Positions 41,212 through 50,292 of a stretch of DNA of 64,000 bases are shown piece after piece. The notes beneath the pieces are model-generated. The model saw nothing but the letters and a program-made list of their open reading frames with translations, searched no databases and was not told the origin of the DNA. The position numbers and the translations under genes were made by a program. Source of the DNA: Chloracidobacterium validum (GTDB taxonomy: Bacteria; Acidobacteriota; Blastocatellia; Chloracidobacteriales; Chloracidobacteriaceae); the NCBI RefSeq assembly GCF_018304825.1, contig NZ_CP072649.1, positions 310,001 to 374,000 on the forward strand, written 5' to 3'. Within the stretch, counting starts at the first letter, position 1. Each line of letters opens with the position of its first letter.

Positions 41212-44200
41212 AAGTTCTCCGACGCGGTAGCTTACCTTCCGTCCGGCGTAGCGGCTGGGTGGTTATGTGTGGGTTGTGGTGGCTGGTCTGGATCGCGCCG
41301 ACCGTTGCCCTTGACCCGCGCAAAACGGTCACGCAGTACGGGCAGGATGTGTTTCAGGAGGGGCTGCCCCAGCAGAGCATTCACGCTGTTTTACAGACGC
41401 GGGATGGCTACCTGTGGTGCGCGACGTACGAAGGCGTGGCCCGCTTCAACGGCGTCAGCTTCACTGTCTTTGATCGCAGGAATACGCCGGCGCTCAAAAG
41501 CAACAGCGTGTGGACCCTCTGCGAAGACCGCGCCGGGACGCTGTGGCTCGGGACGCTGGGCGGTGGCGTGACGCGCTACCAGGACGGTGTGTTTTCCACG
41601 CTCTCCAAAGCGGACGGGCTCCCCAGCGATTTTGTCTATGCCCTGTGTGAAGGGCCGGACGGCGCGATGTGGTTTGGCACCGACCGCGGCCTCGGTTGCT
41701 TTCGGCAGGGGCAATGGACGACCTATGCTGCCGAGCAAGGGCTAGCCGGGCTGAACGTGCGCGCCCTGTGTTTCGATCGGCACGGACAGCTCTGGGTTGG
41801 AACGGAGGGCGGGGGCGCCTACCGTTTCGTGGATGGGCGCTTCGCGCCGTTGACGGCGGCCGAGGGTGGGCGCGGCGATACGGTCTATGCGATCCGGGAA
41901 ACCACGGACGGCACGCTGTGGTTCGCCTGCTATGGCGTCGGGCTGGTGGCGCGGCGCGGCGAGCAGATCAACCTGTACACAGAAAAAGACGGATTGCCCA
42001 GCCGACTGGTCTGGACGCTTTGGGAAGACCGCGACCACGCCTTGTGGATTGGCACCGATGGCGGCGGCGGCGCGCGGCTCTATGCCGGGCGCTTCGAGGA
42101 CTTCACGACGCGCGACGGGTTGACCCAAAACTTCGTGAGGTCACTTTACGAGGACCGGGAAGGGAGCCTGTGGTTCGGCACGAATGCCGGACTGACCCGC
42201 TTGCGGGATACGACCGTGACCGTCTTTGGTGTGTCCCAGGGCCTCCCCAGTGACAGCATCCGCAGCATTTGCGAGGACCGGGACGGCCGCCTCTGGATCG
42301 GCACGGATGGCGGTGGCGTCTGTCGCCTAAACGGTCGGCAGGTCATCACCTATGACAAATCCAACGGCTTGACGAACGAGGCCGTCCGCGCTGTGTTTCC
42401 CGACCGGGATGGCGGCGTCTGGGTTGGCACGAACGGGGGCGGCGCTTGTCTGATTCGGGATGGCCAGGTCGTGGCGCGCTATGACAAGTCCTGCGGGCTG
42501 TCGAATGACGCGGTCTATGCCATTTGTCAGGACGCCACCGGGGATGTGTGGATCGGCACGTATGGCGGCGGACTCAATCGCCTCCACGCCGGGAACATCA
42601 CCATCTTCACGGTTGAAAACGGACTGCCGAACAACACCATCCGCTGCTTGCTTCCGAATCGGGACGGTGGCGTCTGGATCGGCACGAACGGCGGTGGACT
42701 GAGTCTATGGCGGGATGGAACGTTGACCACCTACAGCACGGCGCAGGGCTTGCCCAACGACACGGTTTTCGCGCTGCACCAAGCTTCGGATGGCACCCTG
42801 TGGATTGGGACGGAAGGCGGATTGAGCCGCTTGCGTCAGGGGCAAGTCACGTCCGCGACCAGCCGGGTCGGACTTCACGACGACAAAATCTTTCACATCC
42901 TGGCCGACGCGGACGGCTTCTTCTGGATGAGCTGCAATCGCGGCATTTTTCGCGTTCGCCAGGCTGACTTGGAAGCCGTTCTCGATGGCATCCGTCCCAC
43001 GCTGGAATCAAAAGTGTATGGCATCCCGGATGGGATGAAGACCCGCCAGTGCAATGGCGCGTCCTCGCCGGCCGGCTGGGTGACGCGGCAGGGGGAGTTA
43101 TGGTTTCCGACCAGCCGCGGCGCGGTGCGGATTGCGCCACGCGAGTTGGTTTCCAACCCCTTGCCGCCGCCGGTGTGGATCGAGCGGGTCGTGGTCAACG
43201 GCGTCCCCCAGGTGATGGCGCCGACGGCGCAGGCCTTTGCCGAATTCCCCCAGGCGATGGGACGGGTTGAGTTCGAGTACGCCGGGCTGAGCTTTCTCAT
43301 CCCGGCGCGCGTTCGATTCCGTTTCCGTCTGGAAGGCTATGACGCAGACTGGGTTGAGTCCGGCGACCGCCGGGTGGCTTTCTACACGAACCTTTCTGCC
43401 GGGCGGTATCTATTCCGCGTCCAGGCCTGCAACAACGACGGCGTTTGGAACGAAGTCGGCGCCACCTACGCCTTTTACTTGCGCCCGCCGCTCTGGCGAC
43501 GGTGGTGGATGCTGGCGCTCTATGGGCTTGGAGCCGCCGTCGCCATCTACGGCGGGGTTCGCTGGCGATTGGGCACCCTGGAGCGCCGCGCCGCGCGGCT
43601 GGAATCCATCGTTGCGGAGCGGACGGCGGAAGTCGTCCGGCAGCGCGATGAAATTGCCGTCCAGCGTATGGAAATGCTCGACAGCATTCGTTACGCCGAG
43701 CGCATTCAACGGTCAATGCTGGATTACCGGGGGCGAGTCGCCGTGGCGCTGGCCGAGCATTTCATTCTATTTCTTCCGAAAGACATCGTGTCCGGCGATT
43801 TTTACTGGTTTGACCAAGTCGCGGATGGCGTGATTGTAGCGGTTGCCGACTGCACCGGCCATGGCGTGCCTGGAGCGCTGCTTTCGATGGTCGGCAGCGC
43901 CGCGCTGACGCAAACCGTGCGGGGGGACGGCGTGACTGAACCGGCGCTCATCCTCGAACGTTTGGATGTCAGCCTCCGGCAAACCTTGCAATCAAGCGAA
44001 GATACCCCGGATGCCAAGCCGACCGGGACGGCGGATGGCCTGGAGATCGCGCTTTGTCATCTCGATGTCCGCAACGGGCTTGTGACCTTTGCCGGGGCCG
44101 GGCGTCCACTGTATTACCACGCCGTGGAGGAGGGGCTGGAGCCCGGCGGACTCATTCGCCAGGTGCGGGGGAATCGCCGGGTGATTGGCGGCAACGCGCG

Positions 44201-44474
44201 TCATCAAGGGGAAGCGTTTGTGAGTCACCAGTTGAGGGTAGGGCAGGGGTTGACGTTGTACTTGGCTTCGGATGGCTTGACCGATCAACCCGGTGGTGAG
44301 CAGGGACGCGGCTATGGCACGAAGCGCCTGCGCGCCCTGCTTGGCGCACACGTCGGGGAACCGATGCCCGCGCAGCGGCAGATGGTGCTGGCGGACCTCC
44401 GCGCCTATCAGGGGGATGTTCCCCAACGTGACGACATCACCTTGGTTGGAATTCACCTGCGCCCGCCAGCATAG
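41193..44474 (+). CDS. Propeller-Y_Y_Y sensor fused to a SpoIIE-type PP2C phosphatase
   Basis: 1093 residues. A signal sequence (about 25-40) precedes thirteen two-component-regulator-propeller repeats of the form (D/E)GxLWIGTxGG, which make two seven-bladed propellers in related proteins. A Y_Y_Y beta-sandwich follows (residues 660-750: [19 protein letters not shown]), then a membrane span near 770-790, a coiled coil ([20 protein letters not shown]) and a PP2C/SpoIIE phosphatase ([54 protein letters not shown]) with the metal-binding aspartates. Sensors of this layout normally end in a histidine kinase; a phosphatase output suggests control of an anti-sigma-antagonist system. GTG 41193 or ATG 41265 may be the start. 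Confidence 0.88.
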   Translation: MRSRWLKVLRRGSLPSVRRSGWVVMCGLWWLVWIAPTVALDPRKTVTQYGQDVFQEGLPQQSIHAVLQTRDGYLWCATYEGVARFNGVSFTVFDRRNTPALKSNSVWTLCEDRAGTLWLGTLGGGVTRYQDGVFSTLSKADGLPSDFVYALCEGPDGAMWFGTDRGLGCFRQGQWTTYAAEQGLAGLNVRALCFDRHGQLWVGTEGGGAYRFVDGRFAPLTAAEGGRGDTVYAIRETTDGTLWFACYGVGLVARRGEQINLYTEKDGLPSRLVWTLWEDRDHALWIGTDGGGGARLYAGRFEDFTTRDGLTQNFVRSLYEDREGSLWFGTNAGLTRLRDTTVTVFGVSQGLPSDSIRSICEDRDGRLWIGTDGGGVCRLNGRQVITYDKSNGLTNEAVRAVFPDRDGGVWVGTNGGGACLIRDGQVVARYDKSCGLSNDAVYAICQDATGDVWIGTYGGGLNRLHAGNITIFTVENGLPNNTIRCLLPNRDGGVWIGTNGGGLSLWRDGTLTTYSTAQGLPNDTVFALHQASDGTLWIGTEGGLSRLRQGQVTSATSRVGLHDDKIFHILADADGFFWMSCNRGIFRVRQADLEAVLDGIRPTLESKVYGIPDGMKTRQCNGASSPAGWVTRQGELWFPTSRGAVRIAPRELVSNPLPPPVWIERVVVNGVPQVMAPTAQAFAEFPQAMGRVEFEYAGLSFLIPARVRFRFRLEGYDADWVESGDRRVAFYTNLSAGRYLFRVQACNNDGVWNEVGATYAFYLRPPLWRRWWMLALYGLGAAVAIYGGVRWRLGTLERRAARLESIVAERTAEVVRQRDEIAVQRMEMLDSIRYAERIQRSMLDYRGRVAVALAEHFILFLPKDIVSGDFYWFDQVADGVIVAVADCTGHGVPGALLSMVGSAALTQTVRGDGVTEPALILERLDVSLRQTLQSSEDTPDAKPTGTADGLEIALCHLDVRNGLVTFAGAGRPLYYHAVEEGLEPGGLIRQVRGNRRVIGGNARHQGEAFVSHQLRVGQGLTLYLASDGLTDQPGGEQGRGYGTKRLRALLGAHVGEPMPAQRQMVLADLRAYQGDVPQRDDITLVGIHLRPPA

Positions 44475-44518
44475 GCTTGTCGGGCCACGCGCGCTGAAGA
44501 GGGAGTGGGCAAAAGGAG

Positions 44519-44591
44519 TGCCTGCGGCCGGAATCGAACCGGCGACCTACCGCTTAGGAGGCGGTTGCTCTATCCACTGAGCTACGCAAGC
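44519..44591 (-). tRNA. tRNA-Arg (anticodon CCT)
   Basis: Reading the minus strand gives a 73-base cloverleaf: acceptor GCTTGCG pairing CGCAGGC, D-arm GCTC/GAGC, anticodon stem ACCGC/GCGGT with loop CTCCTAA (anticodon CCT, reading AGG), T-arm GCCGG/CCGGC around TTCGATT, discriminator A. The CCA end is not encoded. Confidence 0.97.
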
Positions 44592-44703
44592 AAAATGCGC
44601 GAGGGCCGTGACCCAGCCATCGGTTGAAAACGGTCAGGCCTTTCACTGTAGCGTGACCAACCCGGGTTGCTCAAGACAGGAACCGTCCGTCCCAGGGATG
44701 GTC

Positions 44704-45225
44704 TCAGCTATCGTACTTGAGCAGGGATGTCACCGGATAGGATGCCAGCTTTTCGCGTCCGCCCAAGAATGTCAGTTCGACGAGGAAGGTCAGCCCAACG
44801 ACTTCACCGCCTAGCTTTTCGACCAGCGCCACGGTCGCCGCGGCCGTTCCGCCGGTGGCGAGGAGATCGTCGGCAATGACGACCCGCTGGCCAGGCTGGA
44901 TGGCGTCCCGGTGGATTTCGAGCATGTCGCTGCCATATTCCAAGTCATAGCTGACACGCTCGACCTCACCTGGCAGCTTTTTGGGCTTGCGAACCGGCAC
45001 GAAGCCGGCCCCCAGTTGATAAGCCAATGGCGGGGCAAAAATAAAGCCCCGTGCCTCAACGCCGATTACCACGTCAATCGGCTGGCCGGACAGCGCTTCA
45101 CTCATGTGGTTGACCGCCAACTTGAGTCCACGCGAATCTTTGAGCAGCGTTGTAATGTCGTAGAACAGAATACCTGGCTTGGGAAAATCAGGAATTTCAC
45201 GAATCAGTCGTCGGAGTTCGTCCAT
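44704..45225 (-). CDS. apt: Adenine phosphoribosyltransferase
   Basis: 173 residues, salvage enzyme forming AMP from adenine and [24 protein letters not shown] is the standard Apt N-terminus; [24 protein letters not shown] the family core; [13 protein letters not shown] the hood; [20 protein letters not shown] the PRPP loop. ATG 45225 has a GAGGA site eight bases upstream; an extra N-terminal extension to 45258 is possible. It could use adenine released by MtnP (2.0 kb). tRNA-Arg and acylphosphatase genes flank it on the same strand, without an obvious shared job. Confidence 0.95.
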   Translation of the reverse strand: MDELRRLIREIPDFPKPGILFYDITTLLKDSRGLKLAVNHMSEALSGQPIDVVIGVEARGFIFAPPLAYQLGAGFVPVRKPKKLPGEVERVSYDLEYGSDMLEIHRDAIQPGQRVVIADDLLATGGTAAATVALVEKLGGEVVGLTFLVELTFLGGREKLASYPVTSLLKYDS

Positions 45226-45312
45226 TGCGCGATCCTCAGCAGATGGCTGGTTTGGCAAACTGGCAGCGTTGTGCGGCTCAGTCCAGTCTCGCTTACGCCA
45301 GCCGCTATGCCT

Positions 45313-45348
45313 AGCCTAACGCAATATAGGGAGCCTAGCGCAAGATAC
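45313..45348. repeat. Imperfect ~17-bp direct duplication over the acylphosphatase stop codon
   Basis: AGCCTAACGCAATATAG (45313-45329) and AGCCTAGCGCAAGATAC (45332-45348), 14 of 17 identical, period 19. The minus-strand TAG stop of acylphosphatase is within the second copy. Confidence 0.72.
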
Positions 45349-45616
45349 GAAACTCATCGTAATGAAGTGAGGCGTCCGCTTCCGTGACTTCAATCCCTTC
45401 CACCTGGGCGTTGTAGGGCCCGAAGCTGAGTTCTCGGCGGAACGTCTCCATGACATTGGAGAGTCCTTTTGCCCAGGCCTCGACGCTCCCATCTGGCAAA
45501 TTGCGAACCCACCCAACGACACCTAGTTCCCGTGCCACACACAGAACGAAGTAACGATAGCCGACGCCTTGCACCCGTCCTGTGACGCGAAAGTGTCTTG
45601 CTATCAACGTCATCAC
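45335..45616 (-). CDS. Acylphosphatase
   Basis: 93 residues (92 if the second Met is used). GRVQGVGYRYFVLCVARELG is the acylphosphatase signature with the catalytic arginine in GYRYF; GWVRNLPDGSVEAWAKG holds the catalytic asparagine. The enzyme hydrolyses acyl-phosphates such as acetyl phosphate or carbamoyl phosphate; its role in the cell is often unclear. The end of the gene overlaps a local duplication. It is on the same strand as apt, with a 109-base gap. Confidence 0.93.
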   Translation of the reverse strand: MMTLIARHFRVTGRVQGVGYRYFVLCVARELGVVGWVRNLPDGSVEAWAKGLSNVMETFRRELSFGPYNAQVEGIEVTEADASLHYDEFRILR

Positions 45617-45708
45617 GCCGTTCCCGCAAGTCTGGAAATGGTCTACCGCGCAGGCGAGGACGAAGCCTCGACTGTCGCGTGCCGCTTATATCGCTCTTGC
45701 TCGGAAGA

Positions 45709-45785
<77 letters not shown>

Positions 45786-45867
45786 TTCGGACTGTTGCAG
45801 CCGGTGCACGCCCAAGGCTAATGGTGGCTGAAACAGCCACCAGACTATCCAGGTTCACGGGCTTTTG

Positions 45868-46341
45868 TCAAACGAAAAGCAGTTGCTGACAGATGGCCGT
45901 GGCGCGCGCCCGGGCCTCGATTTCAAAGCAGATGTTTTCGTATGCCGCGGCCAGTCCGTCGCCGCGCCAGAGGTTGCTGACGAAAGCCAGCCCATAGCGA
46001 ACCGTAAAGCCAACGTAGCCATGACGACGGTACTGGGCAACGTGCGCCAGCTCATGCGCGATGAGTTCGATACCGGCCGGAGTCTCTGGCGCGTACTGGT
46101 TTGGAGCGACCCAAACGAGCGAGCCAAGCGTAATCGCAAGTGGCGGGATGACTGCCAGCCGACGCACCCACCAGGGCACGCCGTCCACGCGCCAGAGTAT
46201 GTCGTCAAGGTCCAGCTCTGGAAAAAAAGGCTGCAACTGCTGGCGGGTGGCGCTCGGAAGGTGGCGCCAGCCCGGTGGCGGCGGTCCTTCCCATGACCAA
46301 CCGCCCAGCCCGGTCAAGAGAAGCCGCAGTGAGGTCCACAT
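45868..46341 (-). CDS. Membrane-linked protein with HExxH motif (DUF4157-like)
   Basis: 157 residues. A hydrophobic stretch (about 60-80: RLAVIPPLAITLGSLVWVAP) precedes GIELIAHELAHVAQYRRHG, a zinc-type HExxH followed by the AQYRR residues seen in DUF4157 and similar minimal metallopeptidase-like domains. A downstream glutamate (EARARA) could be the third ligand. Such domains often sit in contact-dependent toxin or autoproteolytic proteins, but here the protein is short with no toxin partner visible. ATG 46341 is selected because it leaves a 14-base gap to the stop of the next gene at 46356, which reads on the same strand; the longer frame to 46416 would overlap it. Confidence 0.7.
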   Translation of the reverse strand: MWTSLRLLLTGLGGWSWEGPPPPGWRHLPSATRQQLQPFFPELDLDDILWRVDGVPWWVRRLAVIPPLAITLGSLVWVAPNQYAPETPAGIELIAHELAHVAQYRRHGYVGFTVRYGLAFVSNLWRGDGLAAAYENICFEIEARARATAICQQLLFV

Positions 46342-46355
46342 GCGCCAGTTCGTTC

Positions 46356-46853
46356 TCAGCTCAAAGCCGGAGCAAAGTGCTCGGCGTGCCAGCTCTGGGC
46401 AAAGGGGCGTTCCCACCGACCTGCTCGCAGGTCGCCCAAGGTGCGCACCGTGCTATCGAATACTGGTGTCTCGGCGCTGATGTGTCCATCGCGGACGAGT
46501 CGGCGGAAGGTCGGGCGGTCAACCAGTTCGACCCCGGTGGCACTCCGGTAGGCAATGTCGGCAGTGTCGGCCAGCGCCACGCCGGCACTACGAACTGCCG
46601 CGCTTACCGCATGAAACATACTGTCAATCGAACACCCAGAGACATCGTTGCGGGTTTCGTCCGCCGCGACCACGATGAAGCGTTGATCGAGGATGGCAAA
46701 GCCGCCACGCACGCGCGCGCCATGCGACATCCAATCAGCAACAAACGCCGTCAGCGCGTTCTCGATGACGGCCACACTCGCGGAAGCGAGCGTCTCGGCG
46801 GTTGTGAAAACCCAAACCCGCGCCTGATCCGGCAGGGCATCCAGTGTTGGCAT
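46356..46853 (-). CDS. Conserved hypothetical protein (GCSID family, often mislabelled ABC ATPase)
   Basis: 165 residues, no Walker motifs. It resembles a family of small proteins common in Bacteroidota and some other phyla that have the features RVWVFTTAE at the start, FVADWMSHG, RFIVVAADETRNDVSGCSID and a C-terminal RWERPFAQSW. The conserved D-E-T...G-C-S-I-D block looks like an active or binding site, though its chemistry is unknown. Annotations as ABC transporter ATPase are not supported by the sequence. It probably forms an operon with the HExxH protein gene just downstream. Confidence 0.7.
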   Translation of the reverse strand: MPTLDALPDQARVWVFTTAETLASASVAVIENALTAFVADWMSHGARVRGGFAILDQRFIVVAADETRNDVSGCSIDSMFHAVSAAVRSAGVALADTADIAYRSATGVELVDRPTFRRLVRDGHISAETPVFDSTVRTLGDLRAGRWERPFAQSWHAEHFAPALS

Positions 46854-47243
46854 GATGAACGTCTCCGTGAATACAAAAAATGCTCACCAAGCCTAATCTA
46901 CCATGCCGCATCTAGGCTTGACCGGCCGCGTTCCCTCCCGCGTCCTTGTGTCCGGGAGTCAGTCCGCGACGCCTGCCAAGGGTCGGTCGTCAAAGGATTG
47001 TTGCATTTTATGAATGCACAGCCTACACTAGCTCTCGTGTATACCTTCTCTTGCTCATCAACGGTGACGTGCCTCGTTTCGGATAGTGGTTGGGCGTGGC
47101 GGTTTCGGATTAGTCGGAGATAGGAAGGTCTTGGTTATTCACGAAACCCGCCGCTCGTCGGCTTGCTATGTGTCATTCTTTCGCACCGTTCCAGAATGGA
47201 TGCCTGGCTGGGGTTTCTTTATCCGAAAGAGGAAAACGCATCC
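46854..47243. other. 390-base gap upstream of the RRM gene
   Basis: No convincing ORF. It contains the promoter at 47001-47029 and a long probable leader reaching the RRM start at 47244. GTTTCGGAT occurs twice in the leader (47077-47085, 47101-47109). The left part up to about 46980 would carry the promoter of the minus-strand gene starting at 46853; I see no clear boxes there. Confidence 0.6.
47001..47029 (+). promoter_or_regulatory. Putative promoter with palindrome upstream of the RRM protein gene
   Basis: TTGCAT (47001-47006), 17-base spacer, TACACT (47024-47029). A perfect inverted repeat TGCATT-TTATG-AATGCA (47002-47018) covers the -35 and half the spacer, where a repressor would block RNA polymerase. 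The start of the RRM gene is about 205 bases on, giving a long 5' leader. Confidence 0.55.
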
Positions 47244-47597
47244 ATGAAGCTCTATGTTGGTAATTTGAGTTTTCAGACCACGAGTGAAGACCTGCGGAGT
47301 TATTTCTCGCAGGCCGGCGCGGTCGAATCAGCGCTCGTTGTCGAAGATCGTGACACGAACCGCTCACGCGGCTTTGGTTTTGTCGAGTTCTCGTCAAACG
47401 AGGACGGCAACAAAGCCATTGAAATGTTCCACGGCACGGAGTTCAACGGACGGACGCTGACCGTCAACGAAGCGCGTCCGCGTGAAGAACGCAGCGGCGG
47501 CTATGGCGGTGGCGGTGGCCGTCGTGGTGGCGGCGGCTATGGCGGCGGTGGCCGTCGTGGCGGCGGTGGCGGCGGTTACGGCCGGGGTGGCTGGTAA
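47244..47597 (+). CDS. RRM/RGG RNA-binding protein
   Basis: 117 residues: one RRM domain with RNP2 LYVGNL and RNP1 RGFGFVEF, then a tail made of glycine, arginine and tyrosine (RGG-type, about 35 residues). Such proteins, best known from cyanobacteria and also found in other phyla, bind single-stranded RNA and are often cold-induced chaperones. The start has a GAAAGAGGAAAA ribosome site. The long leader upstream with a palindromic promoter, and the strong terminator directly downstream, show a separate single-gene unit. The tail's repetitive GGCGGC-rich DNA makes copy number variable between strains likely. Confidence 0.95.
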   Translation: MKLYVGNLSFQTTSEDLRSYFSQAGAVESALVVEDRDTNRSRGFGFVEFSSNEDGNKAIEMFHGTEFNGRTLTVNEARPREERSGGYGGGGGRRGGGGYGGGGRRGGGGGGYGRGGW

Positions 47598-47623
47598 GCC
47601 TGTCCCAACCACGAATGTACGGG

Positions 47624-47653
47624 GGATGCGCCCACGCGGGCGCATCCTTTTTT
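47624..47653 (+). terminator. Rho-independent terminator of the RRM gene
   Basis: A ten-base perfect stem GGATGCGCCC / GGGCGCATCC with a four-base loop (ACGC), followed by TTTTTT at 47648-47653. It begins 26 bases after the stop codon. Confidence 0.93.
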
Positions 47654-47681
47654 CATGTTTTCGTGTTTTCATGTTTTCGTG
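47650..47681. repeat. Perfect 16-bp tandem duplication behind the terminator
   Basis: TTTTCATGTTTTCGTG occurs twice (47650-47665, 47666-47681). It overlaps the T-run of the terminator and ends just before the selD stop on the opposite strand. Confidence 0.88.
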
Positions 47682-47686
47682 CGCGC

Positions 47687-48733
47687 TCATCGCACCGTGA
47701 TCCGTCCGGCCGCGCCGGGGAGCAACCTCCCGATCGGCGCGGCGCATGGCGTCTGACGGGCGCGGAGTTCACCAATGAGGCGCTCCGCTCGGTCGGGCGC
47801 GACCGCCAGCAGCAATCCACCCGAAGTCTGCGCGTCACACAGGAGCAGTTGGTCGGTTCGGGTCAGGCGTGGAGCGTAGTCGGTCCAGTCGTTGAGGAAG
47901 CGCCAGTTGGCGTGGGTGCCACCGGGAATGATCCCCTGCGCCGCGTACTGTTTTGCGGCTGAGAGGATTGGAATGGCGTCGAAATCAACTTCGGCGGCAT
48001 ACCCACTAGCATGGGCCAGGTTGCGCAAATGACCCAGGAGACCAAAGCCGGTGACATCCGTTGCCGCTCGCACGCCCACCGCGTGGGCGGCTTCGGCGGC
48101 CATCTGGTTGAGCGTCCGCATGAGCGCAATGGACTCGCCGATGGCGCCCAAGGTGTCGGCGTCGTTTTTGGCTGCCGTCGTGATGATGCCAATGCCAATG
48201 GGTTTGGTCAGGATGAGCACGTCGCCGGCGCGTCCGGCCGCGTTGGTCAGCAGGCGATCAGGCGCGACCATCCCGACAACGGCGAGTCCGTAGATGGGTT
48301 CTTCGCTCTTGATCGTATGCCCGCCGACGATGCTGACGCCGGCGGATGCCGCCGTCGCCGCCGCGCCGCGCAAGATGTCGCCCAGGACGCTGGCTTCGAG
48401 ACGGTCATCGGGGAACCCGACCAAGTTGAGGGCCAGGCGGGGCGTGCCGCCCATGGCGTACACATCGCTCAGCGCGTTGGCGGCGGCAATGGCGCCGAAG
48501 TCGGACGGGTCATCCACGATGGGCGTGAAGAAGTCCGTGGTCAGGACGAGCGCGAGTTCATCGTCGAGACGATACACGGCGGCGTCATCGGCGGTGGCAC
48601 TCCCGACGAGCACATTGGGATCGGTCGGCAGAGGAAGCTGCCCCAGCAGGGAAAAGACATAGCCCGGCGGCTGCTTGGCGGCGCAGCCGGCCCGCTTGGC
48701 CAGTTGGGTGAGACGAATGCTATTCGCTGCCAT
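47687..48733 (-). CDS. selD: Selenide, water dikinase
   Basis: 348 residues. It makes selenophosphate from selenide and ATP for selenocysteine and selenouridine. RLTQLAKRAGCAAKQPPG holds Cys17 and Lys20, the positions of the essential pair in the Escherichia coli enzyme; here position 17 is cysteine and not selenocysteine. TADDAAVYRLDDELALVLTTDFF, GGTPRLALNLVGFP, GGHTIKSEEPIYGLAVVG and DVTGFGLLGHL are family blocks. ATG 48733 matches the family start; the open frame runs 26 codons further upstream without likeness. selA, selB and a tRNA-Sec are not in the window, so which selenium product it feeds is unknown. Confidence 0.94.
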   Translation of the reverse strand: MAANSIRLTQLAKRAGCAAKQPPGYVFSLLGQLPLPTDPNVLVGSATADDAAVYRLDDELALVLTTDFFTPIVDDPSDFGAIAAANALSDVYAMGGTPRLALNLVGFPDDRLEASVLGDILRGAAATAASAGVSIVGGHTIKSEEPIYGLAVVGMVAPDRLLTNAAGRAGDVLILTKPIGIGIITTAAKNDADTLGAIGESIALMRTLNQMAAEAAHAVGVRAATDVTGFGLLGHLRNLAHASGYAAEVDFDAIPILSAAKQYAAQGIIPGGTHANWRFLNDWTDYAPRLTRTDQLLLCDAQTSGGLLLAVAPDRAERLIGELRARQTPCAAPIGRLLPGAAGRITVR

Positions 48734-48880
48734 GGTGGTGACGGGTGGGAAAACGTGACGCGACCGTGAAACTTTTTTGAGGCCGATTGCACATGCTCTG
48801 TGACGAAGCAACTTTCGCGCGGGGCAAAGCGTATGCCGTCGCAGTCACATCGTACTGAATTTGGAACAGCGGTTCACGTT

Positions 48881-49450
48881 ATGGATGACGCCTCGCCATT
48901 GACCAAACCATCCGCGCTGCCCGACGCGGAAACGTTTCAGCACTGGTTCAACGCTCATGCGCGGTCGGTATTCACATTTCTATACCTGTTGGTGGGGCGG
49001 CGGGAAGTGGCGGAAGAACTCACGCAGGAGACGTTCGCGCGGGCTTACGAACATCGCGCCACGTTACGTGACCGTGACCGGGTTGCCGCCTGGTTGTTTG
49101 GAATTGCGCGCAATGTGTCGCGTGAGCACGTCCGTGAGTACCACCGGTGGGATTCGCTGGATGACGTTTTCGATGACGATTCCCAACCCGCGTCGGGGGA
49201 CGAACGCCTCCCGGATGCGGCGCTTTTGGAGGCTGAACTACGCTTCGTCGTTCGGTCTGCGCTCGCCAAACTCGACGCCGACAAACGCATGGTGTTCATC
49301 CTGCGGACATTCGAGCAGTGCAGTTACGAAGACATCGCCGCGATTACGGGTTCTTCAATCGGCAAGGTCAAGACTGACCTGCATCGCGCGCGGCTGGAAA
49401 TGCGCCGCCACGTCCGACCGTATTTGTCGGTGGGACAAGGAGGTGACTAA
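48881..49450 (+). CDS. ECF-type sigma factor
   Basis: 189 residues. Region 2 is FNAHARSVFTFLYLLVGRREVAEELTQETFARAYEH with AWLFGIARNVSREH; region 4 is VFILRTFEQCSYEDIAAITGSSIGKVKTDLHRARLEMRRHV, whose helix-turn-helix reads the -35 box. Linker between them is acidic (DDVFDDDSQPASGDERL). ATG 48881 gives a normal length; frames further up read to 48800. TAA is followed at once by the ATG of a zinc-finger anti-sigma gene, and a DUF4097 exported protein gene follows: a three-gene envelope-sensing unit. Autoregulation by its own promoter is usual in this class, but no matching boxes could be confirmed. Confidence 0.93.
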   Translation: MDDASPLTKPSALPDAETFQHWFNAHARSVFTFLYLLVGRREVAEELTQETFARAYEHRATLRDRDRVAAWLFGIARNVSREHVREYHRWDSLDDVFDDDSQPASGDERLPDAALLEAELRFVVRSALAKLDADKRMVFILRTFEQCSYEDIAAITGSSIGKVKTDLHRARLEMRRHVRPYLSVGQGGD

Positions 49451-50248
49451 ATGGAATGTGAACGTTGCCTAGAACAACTCGACGGCTACCTGGATGGTGA
49501 ACTCGACGCCCGGTCGGTAACCTCACTGGAGGCGCACCTGCAACAGTGTCCGGCCTGTTCGGCTGAATGCCGCGCCCGCCGGTGGGAGCAGCGGGTGTAC
49601 CGTGATGCCGTGGCGGGCGTGACGTTGCCGGATACCATCTGGCCGCGCGTTGCTGCCAATATCGCCCGCGCCGATGCGCGCCAGGCGCCGCGGACGGCCC
49701 CCCGCTGGGGGCTGCCAAGTGGTTGGTGGGCGCTTGGGTTGGCGATGGGCTGTGCGGTGGTGGCGTTTGGTTTATGGTCACTGTGGCGGCCCCCGGCCAC
49801 CACGGAGCCACTGCTTGTCCGGCAAAACGCGGCCGCGACCGAAAAAACGGCACCGCCGCTCATAGGTGGCGCCCCGGCGGTTTCTGAAAACACCACGCCG
49901 TCAGATGCGGTCATCATCGAGCCACCCCGCCGGCGAACGGTTCCCACGGCGCCCCCAGCTCCGCGTCAGCTATCGGAAGCTGAACGAGCCTTGCAACAGG
50001 CCGAACAAGCGTACGTGGTGGTCATCGAACGCCTTCAGTCACAAGTCCGGTCGCGGCAGTCACAGCTCGATGTGTCAACGCGGACGGCGCTAGAGCAGAC
50101 GCTTTCTGAACTCGACGCCAAAATCGCGCAAACCCGCGAGGTCGTGCGGCAATCGCCGGCCGACCCGGCGGCCATGCATTTCCTGATGACGGCCTACCGG
50201 AAAAAGGCCGAGGTATTGAGTGAAGTCGTTGTGATTACTCAGAACTAA
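49451..50248 (+). CDS. Anti-sigma factor with zinc-finger (zf-HC2) domain
   Basis: 265 residues. The N-terminus has the ZAS signature: CERCLEQLDGYLDGEL then HLQQCPACSAEC, where His and two Cys bind zinc and clamp the sigma factor. A membrane span lies at about 95-113 (WWALGLAMGCAVVAFGLW), so the C-terminal part with a long helix (residues 175-230, ERALQQAEQAYVVVIERLQS) is periplasmic. It starts directly after the sigma-factor stop, no gap. The signal that releases the sigma factor is not known. Confidence 0.92.
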   Translation: MECERCLEQLDGYLDGELDARSVTSLEAHLQQCPACSAECRARRWEQRVYRDAVAGVTLPDTIWPRVAANIARADARQAPRTAPRWGLPSGWWALGLAMGCAVVAFGLWSLWRPPATTEPLLVRQNAAATEKTAPPLIGGAPAVSENTTPSDAVIIEPPRRRTVPTAPPAPRQLSEAERALQQAEQAYVVVIERLQSQVRSRQSQLDVSTRTALEQTLSELDAKIAQTREVVRQSPADPAAMHFLMTAYRKKAEVLSEVVVITQN

Positions 50249-50292
50249 AGAGCTGAAAAAGCTGAATGATTCGCAAAATAGAGGGTTTCATC

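Noticed and set aside
46275-47123. Plus-strand open frame covering the GCSID-family gene and the RRM promoter region
   Set aside because: Antisense to a conserved family protein; no ribosome site or homology.
47482-47597. Repetitive GGC-rich DNA considered as a CRISPR or satellite array
   Set aside because: It is the coding sequence of the RGG tail of the RNA-binding protein; units are irregular and in frame.
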